Made by a program: the position numbers and the translations under genes | Shown: positions 30,705 to 39,799 of the stretch, in pieces | Layout: each line of letters begins with the position of its first letter | How positions within the stretch are numbered: the stretch's first letter is position 1 | Notes under the pieces: model-generated | What the model was told of the DNA's origin: nothing | Database searches by the model: none | The model's input: only the letters and a program-made list of their open reading frames with translations | From: Microbacterium sp. zg-Y818 | GTDB lineage: Bacteria; Actinomycetota; Actinomycetes; Actinomycetales; Microbacteriaceae | Length of the DNA: 64,000 bases | Direction: 5' to 3' | NCBI RefSeq assembly: GCF_030246905.1 | Contig: NZ_CP126741.1 | Span: forward strand, 806,001-870,000

Positions 30705-32084
30705 TTAGTGGTGGAACGCGGGGTGCTGGCCCTCGACCGGCATGGCCGACTCGAGGGCGTCGAGATACGCGGTCTCGGTCTCGATGTCGCCGAGCAGCTC
30801 GGCGGCGAGATCCATGCTCAGGCCGTTGCGCACCACGATGCGCTGCACGGTGAGATCGGCGAGATCATCCGGCATGGGATACGCCGGAACGAGCCAGCCC
30901 TTCATGCGCAGACGGTCCTGCAGGTGGTAGAGGTTCCAGTTCTTGGTGTGCCCCTCCTTGAGGTACCACGCGAACACCGGGATGTCACTGCCGTCGTTCC
31001 AGAGTTCGAACGCGTCGATCTTCGCGATGCCGGCCGACAGGTACTTCGCGACGTCCTGCGAGGCCTGCTGCACGGCGCGGTATCCCTCGAATCCGAGCCT
31101 GAGGAACATGTAGTACTGCAGCAGCACCTGTGCGCCGGGTCGTGAGAAGTTCAGCGCGAATGTCGGCATCTCCCCGCCCAGGTAGCTCACCTTGAAGACG
31201 AGGTCCTCGGGCAGCCACTGCGTGTCGCGCCAGACGACCCATCCCAGACCGGGATAGACCAGGCCGTACTTGTGGCCGGACGTGCTGATGGAGTGCACCC
31301 GCTCGAGGCGGAAGTCCCACACCAGATCGGGCTGCAGGAACGGGGCGATCATGGCGCCGGAGGCGCCGTCGACGTGGATGGGGATGTCGAGACCGGTCTT
31401 GGACTGGATCTCGTCCAAGGCCTGGGCGATCTTCGCCACCGGCTCGTACATGCCGGTGTAGGTGACGCCCATGATCGCGACGACCCCGATCGTGTTCTCA
31501 TCGACGTACTTCTCCAGGTCGTACCCGTCGAGCGTCTTGTGCTCGAGGCTGATGGGGACGAAGCGTGGCTCGACGTCGAAGTAGTTGCAGAACTTCTCCC
31601 AGCACACCTGCACCGCGGACGACATCACGAGATTCGGCTTGGAGGTGTCCTTGCCCGCGGCACGACGCGACTGCTGCCAGCGCCGTTTGAAGGCGAGTCC
31701 GCCGAGCATGCAGGCCTCGGACGAGCCGATGGTGGAGGTGCCGATGCTCCGCGAAGCGTCCGGCGCGTTCCACAGATTCGCCAGCATGTGCCAGCAGTTG
31801 TCCTCGATGGCGGCGGTCTGGGGGTATTCGTCCTTGTCGATCATGTTCTTGTCGAAGGACGCCTCGTACACCTGCTTGGCGTCGTCGTCCATCCAGGTGC
31901 CCACGAAGGTCGCCAGGTTCAGCCGGGAGTTGCCGTCGAGCATCGTCTCGTCGTCGACGATCTGCTTGGCGGTGTCGGGCAGCGACTCCTGCTGCGGGAT
32001 GACGTGCCTGGCGGAGACGGATGCCTCGCCGGGTCGTGCAAATCGGGGGGTGAGTTCCTCGTCCCCGGTGTTCGCTGTGCTCAT
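30705..32084 (-). CDS. gadB: Glutamate decarboxylase
   Basis: 459-residue PLP enzyme converting glutamate to GABA with consumption of a proton. PLP lysine K272 in SISTSGHKYG, and D239 in IHVDGASGAMIAP pairs with the cofactor ring. The chain ends in HPAFHH. In E. coli GadB the penultimate His465 plugs the active site at neutral pH, so the terminal histidines here may do the same. The frame is open to 32144, but ATG 32084 is preceded by GGGAGCGG and gives a standard N-terminus. First gene of gadB-gadC. Confidence 0.95.
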   Translation of the reverse strand: MSTANTGDEELTPRFARPGEASVSARHVIPQQESLPDTAKQIVDDETMLDGNSRLNLATFVGTWMDDDAKQVYEASFDKNMIDKDEYPQTAAIEDNCWHMLANLWNAPDASRSIGTSTIGSSEACMLGGLAFKRRWQQSRRAAGKDTSKPNLVMSSAVQVCWEKFCNYFDVEPRFVPISLEHKTLDGYDLEKYVDENTIGVVAIMGVTYTGMYEPVAKIAQALDEIQSKTGLDIPIHVDGASGAMIAPFLQPDLVWDFRLERVHSISTSGHKYGLVYPGLGWVVWRDTQWLPEDLVFKVSYLGGEMPTFALNFSRPGAQVLLQYYMFLRLGFEGYRAVQQASQDVAKYLSAGIAKIDAFELWNDGSDIPVFAWYLKEGHTKNWNLYHLQDRLRMKGWLVPAYPMPDDLADLTVQRIVVRNGLSMDLAAELLGDIETETAYLDALESAMPVEGQHPAFHH

Positions 32085-32374
32085 CAGCCGCTCCCATCCT
32101 CGATGTCCGGCGCCCGCGGTGTGCGGGCCGCGAATGCGAAACACGAGCTGCGGTGCAGTTCGGTGCGCATCTGGGGGGGGACGTTACGCCGCGGGTCGCG
32201 GTCGGACAAGAGGCCTCGTGGTGGGCGGCTGTCGCTGTCGTATCGAGGACGTGCAGGGCGCCGACGGGCGTGCAGGGGAGCGGCCAGGGACAAGGGGGCG
32301 CCGGCGATGACGCCGGCGGTCAGGGATCAGCGTGCGGTGCAGACGCGCCACGGCGAATTCAAAGGCGGTCGCGG
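32085..32374. other. Divergent intergenic region between gadB and rseP
   Basis: About 290 nt with no credible gene. It holds the gadB ribosome binding site, an eight-G run near 32172-32179, and near 32300 two copies of the self-complementary octamer CGCCGGCG separated by ATGA, which could form a hairpin. No clear gadB promoter box was found. Confidence 0.5.
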
Positions 32375-32380
32375 TAGCGT
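32375..32380 (+). promoter_or_regulatory. Leaderless promoter -10 box for rseP
   Basis: TAGCGT, 8 nt before the rseP GTG start. Confidence 0.55.
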
Positions 32381-32388
32381 GACCCGCT

Positions 32389-33693
32389 GTGACCGTCATC
32401 GCCTTCGTCATCGGAGTGCTCGTCCTCGTCGTGGGACTGGCCCTCTCGATCGCGCTCCACGAGCTCGGGCATCTGCTGCCCGCGAAGAAGTTCGGCGTGC
32501 ACGTCGGCCAGTACATGATCGGCTTCGGCCCCACCCTGTGGTCCCGCCGGCGCGGCGAGACCGAGTACGGGTTCAAGGCGATCCCGGCGGGCGGATACAT
32601 CTCGATGTCGGGCATGTACCCGCCGTCTCCCACGGCGGCTGAGCGGGGCGGCCGTGCCGGTGGCGGGTTCTTCGCCACCATGGTGCAGGACGCCCGCGCG
32701 GCCAACGCCGAGACGATGACCGACGTCGCCGAGGACCGGCTGTTCTACCGGCTTCCCGTCTACAAGCGCATCATCATCATGCTGGGCGGTCCGCTGATGA
32801 ACCTGCTGCTGGCCGTCGTGCTGTTCACGATCATGCTCAGCGGCATCGGCGTGCAGACGGCCACGACGACGATCGCCGGCGTCAGCGAGTGCCTCGTGTC
32901 GGGTGCGTCCGCGCAGTCCGAGTGCACCGCGGACGATCCGGCCGCGCCCGCGGCGGCCGCCGGCATCCGCCCCGGCGACGTGCTCGTCTCCGTCGACGGC
33001 GTGCCGGTGGAGACCTTCGCCGAGGCGTCGCAGATCATCCAGGACTCGCCCGGCGAGACCCTCCCCGTCGTGATCGAACGGGACGGCGAGACCCGCACAC
33101 TGCAGGTGACGCCGGCGCTCACCGAGCGGGAGATCGTCGACGCCGACGGGCAGGTGACCACCGCCGAGGTCGGCATGGTGGGCATGACCGCCCGCTCGGA
33201 GTACGTGCCCCAGCCGATCTGGGCCGGCGCCGAGATGACCGTCGACAGCGTTCAGCGCGTCGCCGGGGTCATCGTGCAGCTGCCGGTGCGGATCTACGAC
33301 ACCGCGGTGACGTTGTTCACCGGCGCCGAGCGCGACCCCGACGGGCCGCTTTCGGTGGTCGGTGCCGGACGCCTCGCCGGCGAGGTCGCCGCGATCGACG
33401 CGCCGGTGCTCAACCGCGTATCGGGCCTGCTGGGGCTGCTGGCGTCGCTGAACCTCGCCCTGTTCGTGTTCAACCTCATCCCGCTGCTGCCGCTGGACGG
33501 CGGGCACGTCGCGGTGGCCATGTGGGACGGACTGAAGCGGCTCGTCGCGAAGGTCTTCCGCCGGCCGCCGCCGCGGCCCGTCGACGCCGCGCGCCTCGTG
33601 CCCGCGACGTTCGCGGTGGTCGTGCTGATGATCGGGATGGGCGGCATCCTGATCCTCGCCGACGTGTTCAACCCGATTTCCTTCTTCGGCTGA
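32389..33693 (+). CDS. rseP: Site-2 intramembrane metalloprotease, RseP/Rip1 type
   Basis: 434 residues. Zinc motif HELGH at residues 24-28 in the first helix and the second metal-ligand motif PLDGGH with D370 in a C-terminal helix. A PDZ domain lies between (about residues 165-260, GIRPGDVLVSVDGVPVE). It cleaves membrane-embedded anti-sigma factors and similar substrates. It usually neighbours dxr and ispG; here dxr is 8.3 kb upstream, on the far side of the pfl-gad block. Confidence 0.95.
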   Translation: MTVIAFVIGVLVLVVGLALSIALHELGHLLPAKKFGVHVGQYMIGFGPTLWSRRRGETEYGFKAIPAGGYISMSGMYPPSPTAAERGGRAGGGFFATMVQDARAANAETMTDVAEDRLFYRLPVYKRIIIMLGGPLMNLLLAVVLFTIMLSGIGVQTATTTIAGVSECLVSGASAQSECTADDPAAPAAAAGIRPGDVLVSVDGVPVETFAEASQIIQDSPGETLPVVIERDGETRTLQVTPALTEREIVDADGQVTTAEVGMVGMTARSEYVPQPIWAGAEMTVDSVQRVAGVIVQLPVRIYDTAVTLFTGAERDPDGPLSVVGAGRLAGEVAAIDAPVLNRVSGLLGLLASLNLALFVFNLIPLLPLDGGHVAVAMWDGLKRLVAKVFRRPPPRPVDAARLVPATFAVVVLMIGMGGILILADVFNPISFFG

Positions 33694-33719
33694 CCCGAGT
33701 CGGGAGTCGGGCGCCGTCC

Positions 33720-35660
33720 TCAGGCCAGCGCGGTCGCGACCAGACGCTCGAGCGTGCGCATGCCGTCGCGCGAGAGGATCGACTCCAGGTGGCCCTGCAC
33801 CGAGGCGAACCCGGGTCCGCGCAGCGCGTAGACGTCGCCGGATGCCGCATCGGCAGCCACCTCGGCCGCCCCGACCGCCGCCGTGCCGGGAGCGACGCGG
33901 GCGGTGAAGGTGTTGTAGAAGCCGATCGACGCCGGCTCACCGAACACGTCCACCGTCTTCTGCAGCCCTTGGTGCGGCGCGTCGAGGGGTGCCAGGCCGA
34001 TGCCCAGGGTGTCGGCGAGGATCTGGTGGCTGAGGCACACCGCCAGCAGCGGCCGGCCGTCACGCAGGCGTCCGCGCACGACCTCGCGCATCCGCCGCAG
34101 GCGGGGGCTGTCCGGGTCTCGGGGGTCGCCGGGACCGGGGCCGGCCACGACGAGGTCGGCGGCATCCAGGGCGGCATCCGACGCGTCGGACCACGGCACG
34201 ATCGAGACGTCGAGACCCAGGTGGCGCAGCTGGTGGGCGAGCATCGTGGTGAAGCGGTCCTCGGCGTCGACGACCACCGCGGTGCGACCGGCGAACGGGC
34301 CGGGTTCGGCGTCATCGCCCTGCGGGTTCAGCCAGAATTCCGCCAGCCGGGCGTTGCGCGAAGCGAGCAGCTCGTCGATGTGCGGGTCGTCCGCGAGGGA
34401 TCGGGGGGCGGATGCCGGGGCGTCGGTGTCCGGCTTGCCGACCGAAGCGGCGGCTGCGGCCGCGGCCTCGGCCGCGGCGTCGCGGGGGATGGCACCGATC
34501 GCGCCGAGCACGCCGGCCGCCTTGCCGTGGGTCTCTCCCACTTCGCCGTCGGGGTCGGAATGGCGCACGAGCGTCGCGCCCACCGGCACCCGCAGCCGCC
34601 CGTCTTCGAGGTAGGCGGTGCGGATGAGGATGGGGGCGTCGAGGTCGTGCGTGATGGCGTCGTCATCCTCCGTCGCGGAGTCCGTCGCTTCGCGCGGGGT
34701 GAACAGCGCGGCCACGCCCGAGTAGTACCCGCGCGGTGCGGTCTCGTGCCGCGCGATGACGGTGCACGCGTTCTGCATGGGCGATCCGGTGACCGTGGGA
34801 GCGAACATCGTCTCGCGCAGGATGTCGCGGGGGTCGAGCCGACTGCGTCCGCGCAGCACGTACTCGGTGTGCGTCAGACGCGACATCTCCTTCAGGCGGG
34901 GCCCGGTGATGCGCCCGCCGTCGGAGCACACCGCGCTCATCATCTTCAGCTCCTCGTCGACGACCATGAAGAGTTCTTCGGTCTCCTTGGTCGAGGCGAG
35001 GAACGCGCTGAGCGTCTCGGCGGTGGCGCCGCCGGCGGGGTGGCGGAACGTGCCGGAGATGGGGTTCATGGTCACCACGCCGCCCTGCGCGCTCACGTGC
35101 CCCTCGGGGGTCGCACCGACGGCGACATGGCCGGGGGTGACCACGGCGAACGTCCAGTACGCGCCCCGCTCGTGCTCGAGCAGCGCCCGGAACCACGTGA
35201 GTGCGGCCGTGCGGGGGTCGACATTCACCTCGGCGGTGAAGTCGCGGCGGATGACGAAGTTCGCGCCTTCGCCGCGGCCGATCTCGTCGGCGATGACACG
35301 GCGAACGATGTCGGCGTAGGTGTCGTCGGCGATGTCGAACCCGGCGTCGGCCAGGGCGACGGGGGCGGTGGGCAGCTCGGACAGCGCCTGTGCCCGCGGC
35401 ACCGAGGTGTGCCGGTCGACGATCAGGCAGCGCAGCGGAGCCCCGTCGTCGTGACAGGCGAAGCCGCGCTCGCGCACCTGACGGAACGGCACCATCGCGA
35501 GCACTTCGCGGGGCGCGCCTGAGGCGTCCGTCAGCGGGATGTCGGCGAGCAGCTCGACGTCGACGACCTCGCCGGAGAGGATCTCCACGGTGTCGGCGTC
35601 GCGGGCGATGAGGGCGAACGCGGGCAGGGCGGCCAGCGTGGCGGTGAGGGACGCGGTCAT
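33720..35660 (-). CDS. trpEG: Fused anthranilate synthase, TrpE-TrpG
   Basis: 646 residues from ATG 35660. The N-terminal two thirds are a chorismate-using TrpE domain (ISGTFRHPAGG, ERGAYWTFAV, GSPMQNACTVI, YYSGVAALF). A Pro/Ala linker (about 430-455) leads to a class I glutamine amidotransferase with catalytic C542 in AVCLSHQ and H624/E626 in VQGHLES. The same architecture occurs in phenazine PhzE. A Trp-Trp leader peptide and attenuator directly upstream point to tryptophan supply. No other trp or phz gene is adjacent. The open frame continues to 35795 but runs antisense-like through the leader. Confidence 0.9.
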   Translation of the reverse strand: MTASLTATLAALPAFALIARDADTVEILSGEVVDVELLADIPLTDASGAPREVLAMVPFRQVRERGFACHDDGAPLRCLIVDRHTSVPRAQALSELPTAPVALADAGFDIADDTYADIVRRVIADEIGRGEGANFVIRRDFTAEVNVDPRTAALTWFRALLEHERGAYWTFAVVTPGHVAVGATPEGHVSAQGGVVTMNPISGTFRHPAGGATAETLSAFLASTKETEELFMVVDEELKMMSAVCSDGGRITGPRLKEMSRLTHTEYVLRGRSRLDPRDILRETMFAPTVTGSPMQNACTVIARHETAPRGYYSGVAALFTPREATDSATEDDDAITHDLDAPILIRTAYLEDGRLRVPVGATLVRHSDPDGEVGETHGKAAGVLGAIGAIPRDAAAEAAAAAAASVGKPDTDAPASAPRSLADDPHIDELLASRNARLAEFWLNPQGDDAEPGPFAGRTAVVVDAEDRFTTMLAHQLRHLGLDVSIVPWSDASDAALDAADLVVAGPGPGDPRDPDSPRLRRMREVVRGRLRDGRPLLAVCLSHQILADTLGIGLAPLDAPHQGLQKTVDVFGEPASIGFYNTFTARVAPGTAAVGAAEVAADAASGDVYALRGPGFASVQGHLESILSRDGMRTLERLVATALA

Positions 35661-35700
35661 GGTCGGTCTTTCGTCATGGGAGCGGCCACCCCAAATGAAA

Positions 35701-35721
35701 AGACCGCCCCGCGGGCGGTCT
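35701..35721 (-). terminator. trp attenuator terminator hairpin
   Basis: On the minus strand a 9-bp stem, AGACCGCCC pairing with GGGCGGTCT around a 3-nt loop, is followed by TTTT with the last base of the stem. It lies between the leader peptide stop and the trpEG start, where an attenuator terminator belongs. Confidence 0.85.
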
Positions 35722-35742
35722 GTCGTCACACGAACCCACCGC

Positions 35743-35778
35743 CTATGCGGTGAGCCACCAGGTGAGGTTCGCGGACAT
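35743..35778 (-). CDS. trpL: trp leader peptide with tandem Trp codons
   Basis: Eleven codons reading MSANLTWWLTA then TAG, with two consecutive TGG codons at residues 7-8. Just after them CACCGC and GCGGTG can pair as the 1:2 (pause) hairpin, followed by the terminator hairpin at 35701-35721. Slow translation at the Trp codons when charged tRNA-Trp is scarce would favour the antiterminated form. Too short for gene finders but the arrangement is classical. Confidence 0.85.
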   Translation of the reverse strand: MSANLTWWLTA

Positions 35779-35842
35779 GGGGCCGAAACTACCACACGGC
35801 CGCCCGCGAGTGCCGTTCGGCCTCTCTCCAGGTCGCCCGGCG

Positions 35843-35848
35843 TAGGGT
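35843..35848 (+). promoter_or_regulatory. Leaderless promoter -10 box for ispG
   Basis: TAGGGT, 6 nt before the ispG GTG start. Confidence 0.55.
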
Positions 35849-35854
35849 GGAAGC

Positions 35855-37006
35855 GTGCCAGCAGTCAACCTCGGGATGCCGCGTGTGCCGGAGCTTCTCG
35901 CTCCGCGCCGCAAGAGCCGTCAGATCCGCGTCGGGAAGGTCCTCGTCGGTGGGGACGCGCCCGTGAGCGTGCAGTCGATGACGACCACCAAGACGACAGA
36001 CATCAACGCGACGCTCCAGCAGATCGCCGAGCTCACGGCATCGGGCTGCGAGATCGTCCGCGTGGCGGTGCCCAGCCAGGATGACGCCGATGTGCTGCAC
36101 ATCATCGCGAAGAAGAGCCAGATCCCGGTCATCGCCGACATCCACTTCCAGCCGAAGTACGTGTTCCAGGCGATCGACGCCGGGTGCGCGGCGGTGCGGG
36201 TGAACCCCGGCAACATCCGGCAGTTCGACGACAAGGTCGGCGAGATCGCCAAGGCGGCGAAGGATGCCGGCGTCTCGCTGCGCATCGGCGTCAATGCCGG
36301 TTCGCTTGACCGTCGTCTTCTCGAGAAGTACGGCAAGGCCACCCCGGAGGCTCTCATGGAGAGCGCCGTGTGGGAGGCGAGCCTGTTCGAGGAGCACGAC
36401 TTCCACGACTTCAAGATCTCCGTCAAGCACAACGACCCCGTGATCATGGTCAAGGCTTATCGGCTGCTGGCCGAGCGCGGTGACTGGCCGCTGCACCTCG
36501 GCGTGACCGAGGCGGGGCCGGCCTTCCAGGGCACGATCAAGAGCGCCACCGCCTTCGGCATTCTGCTGTCCGAGGGGATCGGCGACACCATCCGCGTCTC
36601 GCTGTCGGCGCCTCCCGCCGAAGAGGTCAAGGTCGGGCACCAGATCCTGCAGTCGCTGAACCTGCGCGAGCGCAAGCTCGAGATCGTGTCGTGCCCCTCG
36701 TGCGGCCGAGCTCAGGTCGACGTCTACACGCTCGCCGACAACGTCACCGAGGGCCTGAAGGACATGACCGTGCCGCTGCGCGTGGCGGTCATGGGCTGCG
36801 TCGTCAACGGCCCGGGCGAGGCCCGCGAGGCTGACCTCGGCGTGGCATCCGGTAACGGCAAGGGCCAGATCTTCGTCAAGGGCGAGGTCATCAAGACCGT
36901 GCCCGAGGCCGACATCGTGCAGACCCTCATCGAAGAGGCGAACCGCCTCGCCGCCGAGATGGGGCCGGCCGCACCGCTCGGCACCGCGCAGGTGGTCACC
37001 GCCTGA
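35855..37006 (+). CDS. ispG: 4-hydroxy-3-methylbut-2-enyl-diphosphate synthase
   Basis: 383 residues. [4Fe-4S] reductase of the MEP pathway making HMBPP. Cluster ligands C280 and C283 (CPSCGR) and C315 ([10 protein letters not shown], the following Glu being the fourth ligand). The TIM-barrel part has [11 protein letters not shown] and ADIHFQPKY. Divergent from the trpEG leader, with its own promoter box. Functionally linked to dxr. Confidence 0.97.
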   Translation: MPAVNLGMPRVPELLAPRRKSRQIRVGKVLVGGDAPVSVQSMTTTKTTDINATLQQIAELTASGCEIVRVAVPSQDDADVLHIIAKKSQIPVIADIHFQPKYVFQAIDAGCAAVRVNPGNIRQFDDKVGEIAKAAKDAGVSLRIGVNAGSLDRRLLEKYGKATPEALMESAVWEASLFEEHDFHDFKISVKHNDPVIMVKAYRLLAERGDWPLHLGVTEAGPAFQGTIKSATAFGILLSEGIGDTIRVSLSAPPAEEVKVGHQILQSLNLRERKLEIVSCPSCGRAQVDVYTLADNVTEGLKDMTVPLRVAVMGCVVNGPGEAREADLGVASGNGKGQIFVKGEVIKTVPEADIVQTLIEEANRLAAEMGPAAPLGTAQVVTA

Positions 37007-37028
37007 GAACGGCCCGTCATCCCCTTCG

Positions 37029-37658
37029 TCAGTGCAGGGCGCCGCCGGGCGCCGCCACGTCGGCGGGAGTGGCCAGCGCCGTCCGCACGGTGATGAGCAG
37101 CGCCTGCGCGATTTTCTCCAGCGGCAAGGAGGGCTCACCCTCGCCGTCCGCCCACGGTACGTGCACGAAGCCGGCTCGCATCCCGGGCCGCCGTGCCGCT
37201 TCATGCAGGGCCACGAACATGGCGTGGTTGCAGACGAACGTGCCGGCGGAGTGGGATACCTCGACGGGGATGCCGGCGGCCGCCACCGCGTGAGCGATGG
37301 CCTTCACCGGCAGGGTCGAGAAGTACGCGGCGGGCGCCCCGGGGATGCTCGGTTCGTCGACCGGCTGCGCGCCGTCGTTGTCGGGGATCCGCGCGTCGAT
37401 GAGGTTCACGGCGATGCGCTCGATTCCGACGGCACTGCGGCCGCCAGCCAGCCCCGACGCGATGACGAGGTCGGGGGAGTGCGTCGCGATGAGCTCCCGC
37501 AGCCGCGATGCGGCGCCTGCGAAGGTCACCGGGAGCACGTCGGTCACGAGCTTCTCCGGGCCCTCCCAGAGATCGGCGGCCAGATGCACCGCCTCCGCGC
37601 TGGGGTTGACGGCGGCATCGGCGAAGGGCTCGAACCCGGTCAGCAGCACGGTGGACAC
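37029..37658 (-). CDS. pcp: Pyrrolidone-carboxylate peptidase
   Basis: 209-residue cytosolic cysteine peptidase that removes N-terminal pyroglutamate. VLLTGFEPFADAAVNPS, catalytic Glu in GIERIAVNLID, Cys in SAGTFVCNHAMF and His in AGFVHVPWA. Start: GTG 37658 is 6 nt after a TACGCT -10 box, so leaderless translation is likely; GTG 37679 and GTG 37649 are the alternatives. Confidence 0.92.
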   Translation of the reverse strand: MSTVLLTGFEPFADAAVNPSAEAVHLAADLWEGPEKLVTDVLPVTFAGAASRLRELIATHSPDLVIASGLAGGRSAVGIERIAVNLIDARIPDNDGAQPVDEPSIPGAPAAYFSTLPVKAIAHAVAAAGIPVEVSHSAGTFVCNHAMFVALHEAARRPGMRAGFVHVPWADGEGEPSLPLEKIAQALLITVRTALATPADVAAPGGALH

Positions 37659-37664
37659 GCCTCC

Positions 37665-37670
37665 AGCGTA
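37665..37670 (-). promoter_or_regulatory. Leaderless promoter -10 box for pcp
   Basis: TACGCT on the minus strand. The 6-nt spacer GGAGGC to GTG 37658 also looks like a Shine-Dalgarno sequence for GTG 37649. Confidence 0.5.
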
Positions 37671-37771
37671 GGTGAGCACCGCGGGTCGTCACGGCGCAGG
37701 ACGCATGCCGTGCGCGCGATGGCGTGAACCGATCGTTGCGCGTTTCGCTGAACCGCTGCGGCCGTCCCCGG

Positions 37772-37820
37772 AACAGGAAGTCTCCGCGGCACAGGACGTT
37801 CCGCGCCGGATCTTCCTGTT
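37772..37820 (-). terminator. Inverted repeat behind the polysaccharide operon
   Basis: AACAGGAAG (37772-37780) pairs with CTTCCTGTT (37812-37820) around a 31-nt GC-rich interior that can itself fold. It lies downstream of the last gene of the polysaccharide operon on the minus strand, so a terminator is the simplest reading. The rest of the gap 37671-37877 shows no gene. Confidence 0.45.
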
Positions 37821-37877
37821 GCGGTGAGTTCGCCTGTCTCCGGGAGACGGCGGAGCAGTGCGCGGCGGCGTACGGCC

Positions 37878-38903
37878 TCAGGCCGGCCGGGCGCCGACGC
37901 GCTCGCGCGAGAACCACGCCGGGGCGACGTAGAGCAGCCGCAGCACCGGAACCCGCGCGGCCCCGGCGGCGATCACGAGGCTCAGCGGGATCACGACCGC
38001 CGTCATCAGGATCGGCATCACGGGACGCAGCGCCGCGAGCGCAGGGGTATCCGCGAACGGCATCAGGATGCTGGTGAACGTCGACAGCAACAGGATGTGC
38101 GTGACGTACACCTGCAGCGTGCGCTGCCCCAGGTGCTCGAGCGGCCTCGACAGCGCCGTGCCGACGAGGTTGCGCGCCAGGCACATGCCGAACGCGACGG
38201 CGAGCAGTCCCACCGGGATCGCAGTGACGGCATCCATCAACCAGCCCGTCGCGCCGCGCAGCACGATGGATGCCGCGAACAGCAGAAGCAGCGCCGCGGT
38301 GGCAGCCCACCGGCGGCGGTGGACGGCGTGGATGATCGACTGTCGAAAGTGCAGCCCGATGAGGAAGAAGACGAAGTACTTCGCGATGCCGTCGTATGCG
38401 ACGTTGTGAAACGTCACGCCGCCGTACATGACGGTCGCCGCGAGGCCGGCGACACCGAGGGCGACCCAGCGGTTCACCCGGCTGTCCAGCGCCTTGGCGG
38501 CGATGAGGAACAGCGCCAGCGCGAACAGGAACCACAGCCCGTTGGACGGGCGCACCACGGAAAGGACGAAGTCCGTCCAGCTGGACTGGTTGAGGTCGAT
38601 CGGCTCCGGCACCACCTGGTAGTAGGCGAAGCGCAGCACCGTCCACACCAGGAACACCCACACCAGCACCGCCAGCCGGGTGCGCCACAGCTGCGGCCAC
38701 GAGCGCCGCACCGCCCCGACGGCGAGCATGCCCGCGACGAGGAAGAACAGGGGCATGCGCAGCAGGGCGAACACCAGGTTCAGCGGCTCCCACCACGGCG
38801 AGGCGAGGCCGGTGGGCACCGTGAACATGCCGGCGTGGAAGAGCACCACCAGGACGATCGCGATGCCGCGGGCGCCGTCGAGCCAGGTCACGCGACCGCT
38901 CAC
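37878..38903 (-). CDS. Acyltransferase-3 family membrane protein
   Basis: 341 residues and about ten membrane helices of the OafA/Acyltransferase_3 family. It starts with the characteristic RVTWLDGARGIAIVLVVLFHAG, whose His is thought to be catalytic, and has the MPLFFLVAGM block. Such proteins transfer acetyl or other acyl groups to surface glycans. Last gene of the ten-gene operon; its start overlaps the GH16 stop in ATGA. Confidence 0.85.
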   Translation of the reverse strand: MSGRVTWLDGARGIAIVLVVLFHAGMFTVPTGLASPWWEPLNLVFALLRMPLFFLVAGMLAVGAVRRSWPQLWRTRLAVLVWVFLVWTVLRFAYYQVVPEPIDLNQSSWTDFVLSVVRPSNGLWFLFALALFLIAAKALDSRVNRWVALGVAGLAATVMYGGVTFHNVAYDGIAKYFVFFLIGLHFRQSIIHAVHRRRWAATAALLLLFAASIVLRGATGWLMDAVTAIPVGLLAVAFGMCLARNLVGTALSRPLEHLGQRTLQVYVTHILLLSTFTSILMPFADTPALAALRPVMPILMTAVVIPLSLVIAAGAARVPVLRLLYVAPAWFSRERVGARPA

Positions 38904-39799
38904 GGGACGATCTCCTCGGTCTGGTCCGCGGGCGTGTATGCCATCCAGTCGATGACCATCCTGTTCACCTCGGGGGTCGTGGCATCCGGGTCACCGGGCC
39001 AATCACCGCCGACGGCGAGGCTGAACAGCACATGCATCGGCTCGTCGAAGACCCAGCGACCGGTCAGTGGCACGTCCCACTCCTCGACGTCCATCACGAC
39101 CTGGTCGTCGATCGCGAGGATGATGCGGCCGGGGCGCTTCTCGACCGTGTAGACGTGGAAGTCGTCGGCGAGAGGAGCCGGCTGGTCGACGCCCTCGTTG
39201 AGGGCCCAGTGCTTCGTCCAGCCGATCGGCCCGTGCAGGTGGTGACGACTGCGGGAGGTGTCGTTGGGCGTCTCGATGATGTCGACCTCGCCGGCGTTGG
39301 GCCAGCCCACCCGGTCGATGTTGTCGCCGAGCAGCCAGAATGCCGGCAGCAGGCCCTGGGCTTCGGGCAGCTTCACCCGCGCCGAGAGCTGCCCGAAGGT
39401 GAACGACCACTTCTTGTGACTCGTGATACGCCCGGAGGTGGGCGTGCTGCCGTCGGCGGGCACGGTCGCCGTGATGACGAGGTTGCCTTCGCCATCCAGT
39501 GCGACGGCGTCTTCGGTGTACTCCTGGATTTCGTTGTTGCCCCACCCGCCGCCGCCGGTCTGGATGTTCCAGAAGGCGGGGTTGGGCTTGCTGCCGGCCG
39601 GCCCGTCGAAGTCGTCGAAGAGCGGTTCGCTGTCGCCGTAGCGCGGCGTGAGGAACGAGAACCCGGTGAACCACCAGAGCCCGCCGACCACCAGGACGAT
39701 CACGAGGATCGCCGAGGGGATGCCGAGGGTGAGCCACCTGCGGCGGCGGGTGCGGCGCGGCGCGGCGCTGGGAGCGGGCGCGGTGTCGGTGACGGTCAC
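38900..39799 (-). CDS. Membrane-anchored GH16 glycoside hydrolase
   Basis: 299 residues. An Arg-rich N-terminus and one membrane helix (about residues 22-45) place a GH16 domain outside the cell. The catalytic motif is AGEVDIIETPN, matching the family's ExDxxE with both glutamates present. WNIQTGGGGWGNNEIQEYT and HKKWSFTFGQLSARVKLP match beta-1,3-glucanase/laminarinase-like members. In this operon it more likely trims, releases or transglycosylates the operon's own polymer than digests food. Overlaps both neighbours by 4 nt. Confidence 0.87.
   Translation of the reverse strand: MTVTDTAPAPSAAPRRTRRRRWLTLGIPSAILVIVLVVGGLWWFTGFSFLTPRYGDSEPLFDDFDGPAGSKPNPAFWNIQTGGGGWGNNEIQEYTEDAVALDGEGNLVITATVPADGSTPTSGRITSHKKWSFTFGQLSARVKLPEAQGLLPAFWLLGDNIDRVGWPNAGEVDIIETPNDTSRSRHHLHGPIGWTKHWALNEGVDQPAPLADDFHVYTVEKRPGRIILAIDDQVVMDVEEWDVPLTGRWVFDEPMHVLFSLAVGGDWPGDPDATTPEVNRMVIDWMAYTPADQTEEIVP

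Noticed and set aside
33720..35660. Phenazine biosynthesis gene phzE
   Set aside because: Same domain order, but no other phz gene is present and a Trp-codon attenuator precedes it, so a tryptophan role is more likely.
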